From assembly GCF_014696825.1 (NCBI RefSeq), contig NZ_JACJQU010000012.1, forward strand, positions 92,943 through 156,942: a stretch of DNA of 64,000 nt, given 5' to 3'. Under the pieces are notes generated by a model. The model did no database searches. It was given only the letters and a program-made list of their open reading frames with translations, and had not been told where the DNA came from. The position numbers and the translations under genes were made by a program. The first letter of the stretch is position 1. The number at the start of each line of letters is the position of its first letter. Shown here in pieces: positions 17,737 through 26,563 of this stretch. The stretch comes from Anabaena sphaerica FACHB-251. GTDB taxonomy: Bacteria; Cyanobacteriota; Cyanobacteriia; Cyanobacteriales; Nostocaceae.

Positions 17737-18366
17737 CTAACTTACTCCACTTCTATCTTGACCATAGGCTTGCCAAGCCAAATCAACCAAACCATCAACA
17801 ATAGCAGATGCTACCACCGCATTACCTTTACGACTGTCAATAGTAATATAAGGTACTAAAGATTCTTGCAAACGTTCTTTATCAGAATCTACATTGATAA
17901 ATCCTGCTGGAGTAGCAATAATCAAAGCCGGTCGAATTTCTTCCGCTTCAATTAAATCTACAAGTGCAGTCAAAGCAGTTTGGGCTTGACCAACCACAAA
18001 AATCCCCTCTGGATACCGCTTGGCCAGGGTTTCAATCCCCCAAGCAGAGCGAGTTCTTTCTTTTTGTGGACGAGTCAGAGCTTCCATACTGCAATACACC
18101 GGGTTGGCAAAGGTGTTTTGAATATCGTAGGCAATACCGACTTGTACCATTGGCACATCTACCACAATTGTAGTACGTGCTGCTAGTGCTGCTGCTCCTG
18201 CTTGTAAAGCGTGTTCCGAAAAGCGAATCAAAGACTTGTACTCAAAATCAGACGTGGCGTATATTACTCGCCGGACTATCTCATATTCTGCTGGTGAAAA
18301 GACATGATCGCCAATTTCACTATCAATGATTGCCAAGCTTTGAGCATCAGTTACGTGCCATTCCAT
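17737..18366 (-). CDS. cobH: Precorrin-8X methylmutase CobH/CbiC
   Basis: CobH moves the C-11 methyl group to C-12, turning precorrin-8X into hydrogenobyrinate (or the cobalt analogue) in the corrin ring pathway. Characteristic sequence includes SPAEYEIVRRVIYATSDFEY, RFSEHALQAGAAAL, and IVVDVPMVQVGI, followed by the glycine-rich ATPAGFINVDSDKE. At about 209 aa it is the normal length. I prefer ATG 18366 (MEWHVTDAQ); a GTG at 18384 would add six residues. No other cobalamin genes are nearby, consistent with their scattered layout in cyanobacteria. Confidence 0.92.
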   Translation of the reverse strand: MEWHVTDAQSLAIIDSEIGDHVFSPAEYEIVRRVIYATSDFEYKSLIRFSEHALQAGAAALAARTTIVVDVPMVQVGIAYDIQNTFANPVYCSMEALTRPQKERTRSAWGIETLAKRYPEGIFVVGQAQTALTALVDLIEAEEIRPALIIATPAGFINVDSDKERLQESLVPYITIDSRKGNAVVASAIVDGLVDLAWQAYGQDRSGVS

Positions 18367-18439
18367 TGCTGTTAAGCTTCTCACATATCAGCTTTCAGCT
18401 TATCATCACAAGGTAGGGAACAGGGAACAGGGAACAGAT

Positions 18440-19249
18440 TTATGATTCGCTACTAGAAGGAGGACGACTGAAACCTGGAGATAGATAAGCTACCAAAACA
18501 CCAATTAAGAAAGCGGAAATATTGCGAACCAGAGGAACCCAGTCGCTAGTACGGGTTATGACTGGAGCAATACCGAAGGCAATAAACAAAATTCCCCACA
18601 AAGGTGAGAAAATTAACGCCCATTGCCAAGCAAAAACTTGTTTATCATTGCGGGGTTGAGCAGCAAAGCCACAAATCACACCACCAATAGCTGAGGTAAT
18701 GACGGTGAGTATCCACTGTTCTCTTGGTAGTCCAGGAACGACGTTACAACCACCTTTGAGTAAACAACCTTTAACTGAATCTAAGGCTTGGAGGATGGCT
18801 TGGTCTTCCCCTTGTTCCCGCACAAAGTACAAGTTACCAAAACGCGTTTGCAGTTCAATCCAAAATGTACGGGGTAAAAGTTCATAAACCGCATCACCCA
18901 CACTAAAGCTGAGAATGTTACCACCACGAGCATCTGCAACCAAGAGAATGCTTTTGTCATCCAAACCCCAATATTTGATTACTGCTCTCCCTGGGGTGCG
19001 GTCATACTGGGTTAATACTCGCAATTTCCAGCCAGTAGCAGTTTCAAACTGTTCTAACTCGTTGACCAGTTTTTCTTCTTGGGGGTCGGGGAGAGTTTTC
19101 GCTAAATCAACCACTGGGGTAAATGTGTCAGGTAGCAAGTCAGGATTTTCATAAGCCAGGGCTGATGGTGAATGAATCGCCCAAATTGATCCAGCAAAGA
19201 AAAATACTGCAATGGATACTAAAATTTGTCGCCAAAAACAACGCTGCAT
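18440..19249 (-). CDS. psb32: TPM-domain protein, Psb32-like photosystem II repair protein
   Basis: A thylakoid-type TPM-fold protein. After a signal peptide (MQRCFWRQILVSIAVFFFAG...ALA), residues about 35-160 form the TPM domain (DLAKTLPDPQEEKLVNELEQ, WGLDDKSILLVADARGGNI). Then two or three membrane helices follow, and a Pro/Ser-rich end (FSRPPSSSES). Psb32 of Synechocystis and the plant TLP18.3 protein have this fold and protect or repair photosystem II. I infer the same role here from the domain plus C-terminal membrane segments. Start ATG 19249 is chosen over an upstream start at 19288 because it yields a proper signal peptide. Confidence 0.8.
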   Translation of the reverse strand: MQRCFWRQILVSIAVFFFAGSIWAIHSPSALAYENPDLLPDTFTPVVDLAKTLPDPQEEKLVNELEQFETATGWKLRVLTQYDRTPGRAVIKYWGLDDKSILLVADARGGNILSFSVGDAVYELLPRTFWIELQTRFGNLYFVREQGEDQAILQALDSVKGCLLKGGCNVVPGLPREQWILTVITSAIGGVICGFAAQPRNDKQVFAWQWALIFSPLWGILFIAFGIAPVITRTSDWVPLVRNISAFLIGVLVAYLSPGFSRPPSSSES

Positions 19250-19487
19250 GGAATTTTTTATACAAATATTAAGGGCAGAAGTGAACAAGTTGTTTTAAAA
19301 GAGTACGAGAAAAGTGATACTTCTTTACACTTGTTTACTTTACTCTAATCTAAGGCAATGGGGAATGGGTCAGTTATCAGTTATCACTTTTCCCTGTCAC
19401 CTATTCCCTGTTCCCTCTCACCTATTCTTGATCAAAATCACTTTCCTAATTAACAGCTTCACTGTAGCCATTGCTACTAAGTTATCA

Positions 19488-19958
19488 TTATGAATGTGTG
19501 CGCTTATTTTCTTGCCTCAGCACTTCTCGCTCTCGCAGAGTTAACTCTGGTTTTTCATTCATCGGTAAGCGTTCAGGACTGCGTCTAGCAGGTTTTTGGT
19601 GCGTGAAGCTTTTCCAGGCAGCTTTAACACCAACTACGAGGCTGCGTGTGCTGACTTGAATGTTCTGAGCTTGTTTTTTGGCGTTATCCAGGCTTTGATC
19701 TACTTGTTGAACGACTTGTCCAGCACTTTTTACACCTTCACTAACATCATCGGTTAAATCTGTTATTTCTAAACTGGTATTACGGATGGCTTTGAGAGTA
19801 GGCGGTAACTCCCTTGATAGAGTATCAAAAAACTTTTCGGCACTACGAGCGGCGCGTGCTAACTCCTGCAAAGCGGGTATAGCCGCTACTAAAACAGCAG
19901 TGAGACTAGCAGCGACTAAGAGAATGGACAGTCCCAGCCAAAACAGAGGGTCAATCAC
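19488..19958 (-). CDS. DUF948 domain protein
   Basis: 156 aa. An N-terminal membrane helix (LFWLGLSILLVAASLTAVLVAAI) is followed by an amphipathic, coiled-coil-prone segment (AARSAEKFFDTLSRELPPTLKAI, then VSEGVKSAGQVVQQVDQSLDN). This is the layout of DUF948, a family of general-stress-type membrane proteins with unknown function. The C-terminus is basic and charged. The start is 11 bp downstream of the YtxH gene stop, so the two form an operon, a pairing I have seen in other cyanobacteria. Confidence 0.8.
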   Translation of the reverse strand: MIDPLFWLGLSILLVAASLTAVLVAAIPALQELARAARSAEKFFDTLSRELPPTLKAIRNTSLEITDLTDDVSEGVKSAGQVVQQVDQSLDNAKKQAQNIQVSTRSLVVGVKAAWKSFTHQKPARRSPERLPMNEKPELTLREREVLRQENKRTHS

Positions 19959-19969
19959 GGTTATGCTAT

Positions 19970-20326
19970 TTATAAGCGTTCTAGATTCTGGTTTATAGAA
20001 TCTGTGTTTTCGGCAGCAGCAGGGTTTGGCCGTTTTAGGGCTTGACTTTCGCGTTGAGTAGCATCTACTCCAGCAGCGATCGCTTCCCGCAGTCTCTCTA
20101 GGGTATCATCCCAGTTTCGCAGTGCGTTGGCAGAAAGCCGATCTGCTTGCATCTGCACACTTGTTGATATATCTTCTGCCAATTCTGGTAAGGCATCTGC
20201 TGATTTTTTCAAAAGTTTACGGGTTTCGCGCCCTGTGCGGGGAGCCGCGAGCAAGCCGGTTAAAGCACCGATAGTAGCTCCCAGCATCAAGCCGCCAATA
20301 AATATTCCAGAACGATTATTGGACAT
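19970..20326 (-). CDS. YtxH domain protein
   Basis: 118 aa. The N-terminal glycine-rich membrane helix (SGIFIGGLMLGATIGALTGLLAAPRTGRETR) is the YtxH/gas-vesicle-like signature, including the LLAAPRTGRETR turn that ends it. A helical segment follows. YtxH proteins are small membrane stress proteins of unknown action. It is the first gene of a two-gene operon with the DUF948 protein (11-bp gap). Start ATG 20326. Confidence 0.85.
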   Translation of the reverse strand: MSNNRSGIFIGGLMLGATIGALTGLLAAPRTGRETRKLLKKSADALPELAEDISTSVQMQADRLSANALRNWDDTLERLREAIAAGVDATQRESQALKRPNPAAAENTDSINQNLERL

Positions 20327-20516
20327 TTATTTTTATGGTTGATCTTTTATCTATTTACACTTATTTTAGGCTGGTTTTATGTTCTGGCAATAGCGATAGG
20401 TAGATTCCGACTTTTTGGAAATGACCATTTACCGCAGTTGTGTAGATCAGGCGGTTGTCAGTTGGATGAGAACATACAGTTATCAAATTCTATAATCACT
20501 CGTTATATTTTGATTG

Positions 20517-20810
20517 TCAAAGATACCTCTGCCAAATTTTTCTCCCCAGTAGTATGAGGTTGAGAATCTGCCGCACTTGCTGGATTTGCAGTTTCAGGTT
20601 TTGGTGTTTTTGTCGCAAGTTATAAATTTGCTGTTGCCCTGTATAAATATTTTCTGGTGCTGTATACAGTACTGTATGGGTAGCGCGTTCATAGCTGTTT
20701 AATCTTTCTGCTATAATTCGCAGCTTGTGCTTGAGTTTCCATACCTGCCAAGCTATGTAAAAAAGTATTAGTGAGATTAAGATATTAATCAGGACAACTA
20801 TTATTACCAT
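20517..20810 (-). CDS. Small membrane protein with coiled coil
   Basis: 97 aa: one N-terminal membrane helix (IIVVLINILISLILFYIAWQVW), a basic stretch, then a Gln/Leu-rich segment likely to form a coiled coil (QQQIYNLRQKHQNLKLQIQQVRQILNLIL) ending in KIWQRYL. I recognise no family, though the shape resembles short envelope proteins conserved in Nostocales. It is divergent from the next gene (20914). Function unknown. Confidence 0.55.
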   Translation of the reverse strand: MVIIVVLINILISLILFYIAWQVWKLKHKLRIIAERLNSYERATHTVLYTAPENIYTGQQQIYNLRQKHQNLKLQIQQVRQILNLILLGRKIWQRYL

Positions 20811-20913
20811 TTTGGTCCTTACAGAAATTCAAACGGTTTTTGTTCCTGTAGCCTCAACTTCAGTTGTTTGACATTCAGTTAAACTACACTTAAAAGCTGA
20901 TACTAGGACATAT

Positions 20914-21318
20914 TTGACTTTAAATCCGATGACAGATAAAAATTTAGAAGCGTTAATAGTCAAAATTGTGAAAAAGCTGCTCAAAAAGGAAATCACGAAA
21001 CTCAATCAGGATAGTTTACCAATTGTTTCAACTGAGGTAAATCAGCAATTAGATAGTTTTCCAGAAAATTTTGTAACTGAAGAAGAAACACACTCTACCG
21101 CAGAAATACTTAAGGATGTATATACCAGTAGGTTTGTCAATTTACCTACTCAAGAAGATTTGGAACTTGAACGCAAGTTAAGGGAAATGAAATTTCGACA
21201 GGAACTTAGGAAAGATTGGATATTATTTCTTTTGAGGGATATCATAGTATATGCCTCAACTATCCTCTTTATGTTTACTGCTGCTGGTTTTTATTTATTC
21301 ACTATCATTAATAAATAA
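20914..21318 (+). CDS. Tail-anchored hypothetical protein
   Basis: 134 aa with a charged, helical N-terminal part (LEALIVKIVKKLLKKEITKL) and a single C-terminal membrane helix (DIIVYASTILFMFTAAGFYLFTI), so it is probably tail-anchored with its bulk in the cytoplasm. GTG/TTG alternatives exist around the start, and MTDKNLEAL (an ATG six codons in) is a possible true start. No family recognised. A 220-bp AT-rich gap follows. Confidence 0.5.
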   Translation: MTLNPMTDKNLEALIVKIVKKLLKKEITKLNQDSLPIVSTEVNQQLDSFPENFVTEEETHSTAEILKDVYTSRFVNLPTQEDLELERKLREMKFRQELRKDWILFLLRDIIVYASTILFMFTAAGFYLFTIINK

Positions 21319-21538
21319 TTAAGAAATCAGGCAATTTCCAGTTATGCTCAAGTGTAACTATGATAGCAATAAATTAAAAATCTAAAATCTAAATTTATCC
21401 TCTCTTCTTCCTTTCTGTCATCTTCTTTATACTTTCTGTTGTATGTAAAGTTTTGGTAAAATCTCATGACAACTACCATTCTCAAAATTTGATTGCTATA
21501 TTAGAGTAAATTACTATTCTGCTGAGGTTTGCAAAGCT

Positions 21539-22258
21539 GTGCGTGATGATTTGAAGGGCTTAGAAATTAGTCATCAGGAGTTGGAAAATTTGACTAATTT
21601 ACCTGTTAAAAATGAATTATTTATTATTACTAATTCTCTGCATAAAGTGAGAAAATTATTAATAGCAAAAATCAAAGGTTCAGAGTGGGCTACGGTAGTT
21701 TTTATAGGTTGTTCTACTTTGGTGTTTTCATATCTATTATTTGACATACTTCTCAAAGTATTTGCTAGTTGGATCACAATACCATCTTGGATATTACTAA
21801 TTTTAGTTAGTATTTGGGTTGGTGGTGTAATCCAGACTATATTATATTTACTGTGGAAGAGCAAAGCTAAGTTTATCAAAAAAAATATGACAAATTCTCT
21901 GCAAACTTTACTCACTGATGTTGAAAGATATAATGCTGTTATTAAAGCTATAGATATTAATGACCAAATAGAAGATGCTGGTAATCCAGAGGTAGGGATC
22001 AAGCAAAGAGAGAGAGTTATTGAAGCTTTAGTTTTTACCAAATTAGATTTAGTACGTGCTTTAAAAACCGAAAGAATTTTGCGAGAAAATAAAAATTTCA
22101 TTTTGACTAATTCGGATTTATTTGCTAACAATTTAGCTACATTAACTTCCATACAAGTTACTGAACAAGCAACTGAACATGACCGATTATTGAATGAAGC
22201 GTTGCAAATTGCTTTAGATGTCCAATACGAAATGCGAAGGTTACAAAATCAGCGTTAA
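21539..22258 (+). CDS. Conserved two-helix membrane protein
   Basis: 239 aa. Two membrane helices lie centrally (ATVVFIGCSTLVFSYLLFDILL and WILLILVSIWVGGVIQTILYLLW), flanked by helical cytoplasmic regions. The C-terminal region (VIEALVFTKLDLVRALKTERILREN) looks coiled-coil-prone. The start is a GTG at 21539; no ATG precedes the conserved-looking region, and the open frame extends further up without a better start. Not a family I can name. It may function with the small membrane proteins just upstream, but nothing shows this. Confidence 0.5.
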   Translation: MRDDLKGLEISHQELENLTNLPVKNELFIITNSLHKVRKLLIAKIKGSEWATVVFIGCSTLVFSYLLFDILLKVFASWITIPSWILLILVSIWVGGVIQTILYLLWKSKAKFIKKNMTNSLQTLLTDVERYNAVIKAIDINDQIEDAGNPEVGIKQRERVIEALVFTKLDLVRALKTERILRENKNFILTNSDLFANNLATLTSIQVTEQATEHDRLLNEALQIALDVQYEMRRLQNQR

Positions 22259-22463
22259 AACCCAATTAATAGATTAAGTTAACCTTTTTTTCATCTAGTA
22301 TGCGATCGCACAGTTGTTTGGTTAAACTGACAATATATTGATATTTTTAGAAGATTACACCCTCTCCAAGATTATAGTTAATCTTCTCTGGCAGGAACGG
22401 AGTAACATTAAAGAATATGAAAAAAACCTTAGCCTAGCTTAATCGTAGGTATCGCACATTGAT

Positions 22464-23231
22464 ATGGACTGGAAAGAAATCAGAGGCAACTGGGTAATTA
22501 TTCCGCGTCATCCCATCGGTATCATCCATTTCTTAGGGGGTGCATTTGTCGCTACCGCACCTCACCTAACTTACCGCTGGTTACTAGAACAGTTGGCAGC
22601 TAAAGGCTATGTTATTATTGCTACGCCTTTTGTCAACACCTTAGATCATCTGGCGATCGCTGAATCTGTACTGCTCAACTTTGACCGCACCCTAGAACGC
22701 TTACACTATTCAGGTGAATTACGCAAACTGTACCTGCCTATCTATGGTCTTGGACACAGTATGGGTTGCAAACTCCATTTATTAATTGGTAGCCTTTTTC
22801 CAGTTGAACGAGCAGGTAATATTCTCATTTCCTTTAACAACTACACTGCTAAAGATGCCATCCCTCTGGTAGAACAATTAAATTCTACCTTGGCGATTGA
22901 GTTTACTCCTACACCTTTGGAAACTAACCAGCTAGTACAAGAACGTTATCACATCCGCCGTAATTTATTAATAAAATTTAGCAATGATAATCTTGATCAA
23001 TCAGCAATTTTAACAAAAATTTTACAAAATCGCTTTCCTGAAATGGTGACAGCACAAACCTTATCTGGAAATCACACCACACCTTTAGGTCAAGAGATTA
23101 AATGGCAACCAGGAACTTCCTTTACTCCTCTTGATGCTTTAGGACAATGGTTTAAGCAAGAAGTATATCGTGATTTACACCAGCTAGAAAAAGTTATGTT
23201 TTTCTGGCTCAACCCTCTTGCATCTTCATAA
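22464..23231 (+). CDS. DUF1350 alpha/beta-hydrolase-fold protein
   Basis: A DUF1350 protein, found in cyanobacteria and plastids. The fold is alpha/beta-hydrolase-like: GGAFVATAPHLTYRWLL near residues 29-45 and a nucleophile elbow LGHSMG with Ser99 at residues 96-101. The C-terminal SGNHTTPLGQ could supply the catalytic His. Substrate unknown. Length 255 aa. Start ATG 22464 (MDWKEIRGNW), the usual N-terminus in my recollection. Monocistronic. Confidence 0.8.
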   Translation: MDWKEIRGNWVIIPRHPIGIIHFLGGAFVATAPHLTYRWLLEQLAAKGYVIIATPFVNTLDHLAIAESVLLNFDRTLERLHYSGELRKLYLPIYGLGHSMGCKLHLLIGSLFPVERAGNILISFNNYTAKDAIPLVEQLNSTLAIEFTPTPLETNQLVQERYHIRRNLLIKFSNDNLDQSAILTKILQNRFPEMVTAQTLSGNHTTPLGQEIKWQPGTSFTPLDALGQWFKQEVYRDLHQLEKVMFFWLNPLASS

Positions 23232-23403
23232 GATTTGCTCACCTCAAAAGATTAGTAAACCGATGGATAGTTAAAAATGATTTTCTTTTAATCAAGTTAG
23301 TAGTTTGGAAAATAATCATACTACTAACTATTTATTCATCAGTGTATTTTTGGCTTTTTATTTTTATTTCTGGATAGAAGATTAATTCTATACGCTCTTA
23401 ATT

Positions 23404-24540
23404 ATGTTTCAAATTCTAGTAATTGATGATGACTATTCAATCCAGATCCTTCTGAAAAGGATGTTGGAAAAACGTGGCTATCAAGTAATCACTGCCAGTA
23501 ACGGACAGGAAGGAATTTTACAAGCACTAGCTTCTCCTCCAGCCTTAATCATCTGTGATTGGATTATGCCAGGTTTAACAGGTCTAGAAGTTTGCGATCG
23601 CATCAAGAAAGATCCTCAATTATCTACCACATTTTTTATTTTATTAACATCATTGGATTCAGTTGCAGATCGCGTTAAAGGACTAGATGCTGGTGCTGAT
23701 GATTTTATCTCCAAGCCTATCGAGCAAAATGAACTTCAAGCCAGAGTCAGAGCAGGATTACGTCTACATCAGTTAAATAGGGACTTACAAACTCAAAAGC
23801 TATTGTTAGAGACAGAACTAGCAGAAGCAGCAGAATATGTAAAATCCCTTTTACCTTTACCTATATCTACACCACTAAATATTAATTATAGATTTCTTCC
23901 CTCCCGACAACTAGGAGGTGATTGCTTTGATTATTATTGGCTTGATTCTGACTATCTGGCAATTTACCTATTAGATACTGCTGGACATGGGCTTAGAGCA
24001 ACTCTTCCCTCTGTTTCTGTACTCAATCTACTTCGTTCCCGTGCGCTCAAAGGACTTAATTATTATCAACCTAGTCAGGTATTAAAAGCTTTAAATGATA
24101 CTTTTCAAATCAATTATCAAAATGATAAATATTTTACTATTTGGTATGGTGTATATAACAGAATTAATCATCAGTTAATATATGCAAGTGCTGGACATCC
24201 ACCGGCAATATTAGTATCTGGAAAATCTCCCAGCACCACGAAAATCAAACTCCTGAAAACACCAGGTATGCCAGTTGGTATGTTTCCTGAAGCAAAATAT
24301 GTGGATGAAACTTGTCAGATTGACGAATTGAGTAGTCTTTACATTTTTAGCGATGGCGCTTATGAGATTACTAAATCAGATGGGAGTCTTTGGAGTCTGG
24401 ATGGATTTATTCAGTTACTAGTTAGCTTACAACATTCAGTTGATTACCAACTTGATTATATACTGAAATATTTAATCAATTTAAACTCCAAAGAAGCCTT
24501 TGATGATGATTTATCTATCCTGCAAATTAAGTTCGATTAA
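23404..24540 (+). CDS. Response regulator with PP2C-type phosphatase domain (RsbU/SpoIIE-like)
   Basis: An N-terminal REC domain (residues 1-120) has the acidic pocket Asp8-Asp10, phospho-acceptor Asp52 in CDWIMPG, and Lys104 in FISKPI. After a short coiled linker comes a PP2C/SpoIIE phosphatase domain with metal-binding LGGDCFDYY (about 169-177), LDTAGHG and DDDLS near the C-terminus. This is the layout of RsbU/RssB-type phosphatases that dephosphorylate STAS anti-sigma antagonists in partner-switching. A STAS protein is encoded convergently with overlapping stops. No sensor kinase or RsbW-like kinase is in the window. Confidence 0.9.
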   Translation: MFQILVIDDDYSIQILLKRMLEKRGYQVITASNGQEGILQALASPPALIICDWIMPGLTGLEVCDRIKKDPQLSTTFFILLTSLDSVADRVKGLDAGADDFISKPIEQNELQARVRAGLRLHQLNRDLQTQKLLLETELAEAAEYVKSLLPLPISTPLNINYRFLPSRQLGGDCFDYYWLDSDYLAIYLLDTAGHGLRATLPSVSVLNLLRSRALKGLNYYQPSQVLKALNDTFQINYQNDKYFTIWYGVYNRINHQLIYASAGHPPAILVSGKSPSTTKIKLLKTPGMPVGMFPEAKYVDETCQIDELSSLYIFSDGAYEITKSDGSLWSLDGFIQLLVSLQHSVDYQLDYILKYLINLNSKEAFDDDLSILQIKFD

Positions 24541-24884
24541 TTTGTAGCCATTAAAACCTGATTGAAATCATCTTGACTAGGAAATATTTCAAATATTTCA
24601 TTTATACTGGTCAATTCAAATATCATTCTCACTTGCTCATTAATTGAACAAAGAACCATTTTAATATCAGCATCTCGTAGGGTTTTGAAAGCTAATACTA
24701 GAGTTCCTAAACCAGAACTATCTAGAAACGTAATATTTTGACAATCAACTAAGACAATCTTTGCACCACTTTCCATGATTTGGGCAATATCTTGCTGAAA
24801 TTCTGATGAAGTTTCAGCGTTTAAATTCTCTTTAAGTGTAAGAACTTTAACCTGCTGACTCATAATTAGGTTACTCTGATTCAT
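24537..24884 (-). CDS. STAS-domain anti-sigma factor antagonist
   Basis: 115 aa, a single STAS domain. The phosphorylatable serine lies in ITFLDSSGLG (Ser56 or Ser57), matching SpoIIAA/RsbV proteins. The natural partner is an RsbW-like kinase, and the phosphatase would be the RsbU-like protein encoded opposite. The two genes converge and share 4 bp (24537-24540), an arrangement that could produce antisense coupling. ATG 24884; an inner ATG at 24863 is possible. Confidence 0.9.
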   Translation of the reverse strand: MNQSNLIMSQQVKVLTLKENLNAETSSEFQQDIAQIMESGAKIVLVDCQNITFLDSSGLGTLVLAFKTLRDADIKMVLCSINEQVRMIFELTSINEIFEIFPSQDDFNQVLMATN

Positions 24885-25390
24885 ATCAATGGTGTTCTCT
24901 TGTAGCTAGTATATAACAATATAGGAAATTTTAAAAATTCTCATCATCTGAAAAGCAGAAATTTTTCATCATTCAAATAGTTTTTCAATTATAAATTTCC
25001 CAATAAATAACTGGAATTTTCTACTCATAAATTCATAGAAAATTGTCAAATTTGAACTTATAAACCGTGAACCTCAGCTAGTAATTGATTACAAACAAAT
25101 CAATAAACAGTTCATATTTTTATAGTTAATGTTATTAGTTACAAAGAAGGCAGGAGGCAGAGGGCTGTCTTGCTGGAGGGAAGAAGTATGAATTAAAACT
25201 TTAGTTCTGGGTCTCAAGCCCAGTTTAAAAGAGGAATTGTATCGAGACTCATAGCGCGTTAGCAAAGCGGCACGAAGTGCGATACAAAGCGTCCTTGCTT
25301 CAATCCCACGTTTTAAAACGTGGGTTCGTCCTGCCTCCTGCCTCCTATCTCCTGCCTCTTGAATTAATATTGAGCAATAGAATCGCTAAT
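24885..25390. other. Intergenic region with IS605-like palindromes
   Basis: No gene. Two hairpins stand out: CTGGG-TCTCAAG-CCCAG (about 25215-25231) and the perfect 20-bp palindrome CCCACGTTTTAAAACGTGGG (about 25304-25323), the latter set in ttcaatCCCACG...CGTGGGttcgtc as at the right ends of some cyanobacterial IS200/IS605-type elements. A small gcgcgttagcaaagcggcacgaagtgcg repeat lies between them, and a tcctgcctcctgcctcc heptamer tract follows. The whole may be a small palindrome-flanked element relic. Confidence 0.4.
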
Positions 25391-26071
25391 TTAAAGTCGA
25401 TTGACCTTAGCTCGATAAAGGAGCTTATCAGCTTGACGGTATCCAATATAACATACTTTGACTGTTTCGCCAAGTTGGGCTGTTCCCTGCAATAATTCAT
25501 GGTATTCAGGATTATAAGGTATTTCTGCTCCCACAGACGCGATCGCTTCCACTCCCCAAGCCTGTAACAATTTTTCAAGCGGCTTTTGTACCAAAGGCAA
25601 TATTTTTACTGCCTCCAGATGGGGATTATCCTTGGCTTTCTGTGCTACTGTAGGCCAGAACAACAATAAAGATTCCAATATTTGCAAACTTGACTGCCGA
25701 AACTCTTGCTGTAAGACATCTCGCTGCTGTTCCAGCGTCAGCATGATTCGTTCGTACTCTCTTCTTAAGTCAGCAATTTCTTGTAACAATTTTGCATTCG
25801 TATTTAAGTGTTCAGTTTTGACTGCAAAACTCAGAACTTGGGAATCAGAACTCCCGGTTGAAAAAGTTGCTATTAATTCACATGGAGATATCTGTAAGAC
25901 TTTTGATAGCTTCAGCAGCACCTCTACTCGCATCTGCTCCAGCTTTCCCCGTCGTAAACACAAGATTTGCCACTCAGAAACACCAGTAGCGGAACTCAGA
26001 GTTTTAAAACTAGAGATCCCCACACTTTGCATTAAATTTCGCAACTTTGGGGTGAAATCTTCCTCAGGCAT
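25391..26071 (-). CDS. XRE-type HTH protein with GrpE-like C-terminus
   Basis: 226 aa. Residues about 8-65 form a lambda-repressor-like HTH (MQSVGISSFKTLSSATG-VSEWQILCLRRGKLEQ, then LSKVLQISPCELI). A coiled coil follows (about 95-135, LQEIADLRREYERIMLTLEQ). The C-terminal 70 residues match the GrpE beta domain: GVEAIASVGAEIPYNPEYHELLQG and ETVKVCYIGYRQADKLLYRAKV parallel the GrpE ends G.e.i...Ge.FDP..HEA and GY...dr.lRPA.V. GrpE is the DnaK nucleotide exchange factor. Here the head has been replaced by a DNA-binding-type domain. Function not known; see findings. Confidence 0.65.
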   Translation of the reverse strand: MPEEDFTPKLRNLMQSVGISSFKTLSSATGVSEWQILCLRRGKLEQMRVEVLLKLSKVLQISPCELIATFSTGSSDSQVLSFAVKTEHLNTNAKLLQEIADLRREYERIMLTLEQQRDVLQQEFRQSSLQILESLLLFWPTVAQKAKDNPHLEAVKILPLVQKPLEKLLQAWGVEAIASVGAEIPYNPEYHELLQGTAQLGETVKVCYIGYRQADKLLYRAKVNRL

Positions 26072-26123
26072 AAGGCATGGGGCATAGGTTGTTGTTGCCT
26101 ATTATACCCCATTTCTTCAATTT

Positions 26124-26400
26124 CTATTCTTCCAGCAAACTTCTCAGCATCCAAGCGGTTTTTTCATGAACCTGCATTATTTGAGTTAACAAATTTGCTG
26201 TAGATAAGTAACTTGGCACAATTAAATATAAAACCTCTCTCCAAACCTCTCCCCTGGTAGGGGAGAGGCTTTGACTCCCCCTTCCCTAGTAGGGAAGGGG
26301 GCTGGGGGGTTAGGTTTATATTATATTTTTTAACGCCCACTTACTTAACATAATTTTTTGCTTCCAATAACTCAATCAAAATGCTAGTTTTTCTATTAAG
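26124..26400 (-). pseudogene. Dps (ferritin-like) 3' fragment
   Basis: Reading the minus strand from 26204 to the TAG at 26126-26124 gives STANLLTQIMQVHEKTAWML then RSLLEE, which is the C-terminal helix of a Dps mini-ferritin (HEKTAWMLRS is diagnostic). On the far side of the MITE, 26348-26400 reads ILIELLEAKN in a frame one base off, so the fragment also carries a frameshift in a run of A. Upstream it ends at another repeat (26399). Nothing of the ferroxidase site remains. Dps binds DNA and stores iron; this relic cannot. Confidence 0.65.
26207..26345. mobile_element. MITE with TA target duplication (copy 2)
   Basis: The right end (reverse complement AGTAAGTGGGCGTTAAAAA) is identical over 19 bases to the left end of the element at 1581. 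The left end is AGTAACTTGGCACAATTAAA, a weaker match. TA flanks both sides (26205-26206 and 26346-26347). The interior is two stacked palindromes, CCTCTCCCCTGGTAGGGGAGAGG-like and CCCCCTTCCCTAGTAGGGAAGGGGG-like, with no ORF. It interrupts the Dps remnant. Confidence 0.65.
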
Positions 26401-26513
26401 ACTTACGCACAAGTCACGTAAAAATCAACCACGTATTGCTAAAGCGTTCGCGTAGCGTCCCGTAGGGATACACATGAAAAACACGAACTTTTAGCGATGT
26501 TTTGCGTAAATCT
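26399..26513. mobile_element. Short repeat with agacttacgca ends
   Basis: The left AGACTTACGCACAA and right TTTGCGTAAATCT are inverted. A roughly 29-bp repeat (aaagcgttcgcgtagcgtcccgtaggga) sits inside. The aggacttacgca word recurs at 52291-52302 and, inverted, near 63486-63497, marking a dispersed element family. It closes the upstream end of the Dps remnant. Confidence 0.45.
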
Positions 26514-26563
26514 GTCTACTTTCACTATACCTAAGCTATGCTGATAGAACCTGTCACGCTTGT

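Noticed and set aside
20339..20557. Plus-strand hydrophobic frame MIFYLFTLILGWFYVL
   Set aside because: It starts next to the YtxH start on the opposite strand, has no SD and overlaps another gene's 3' end; probably chance.
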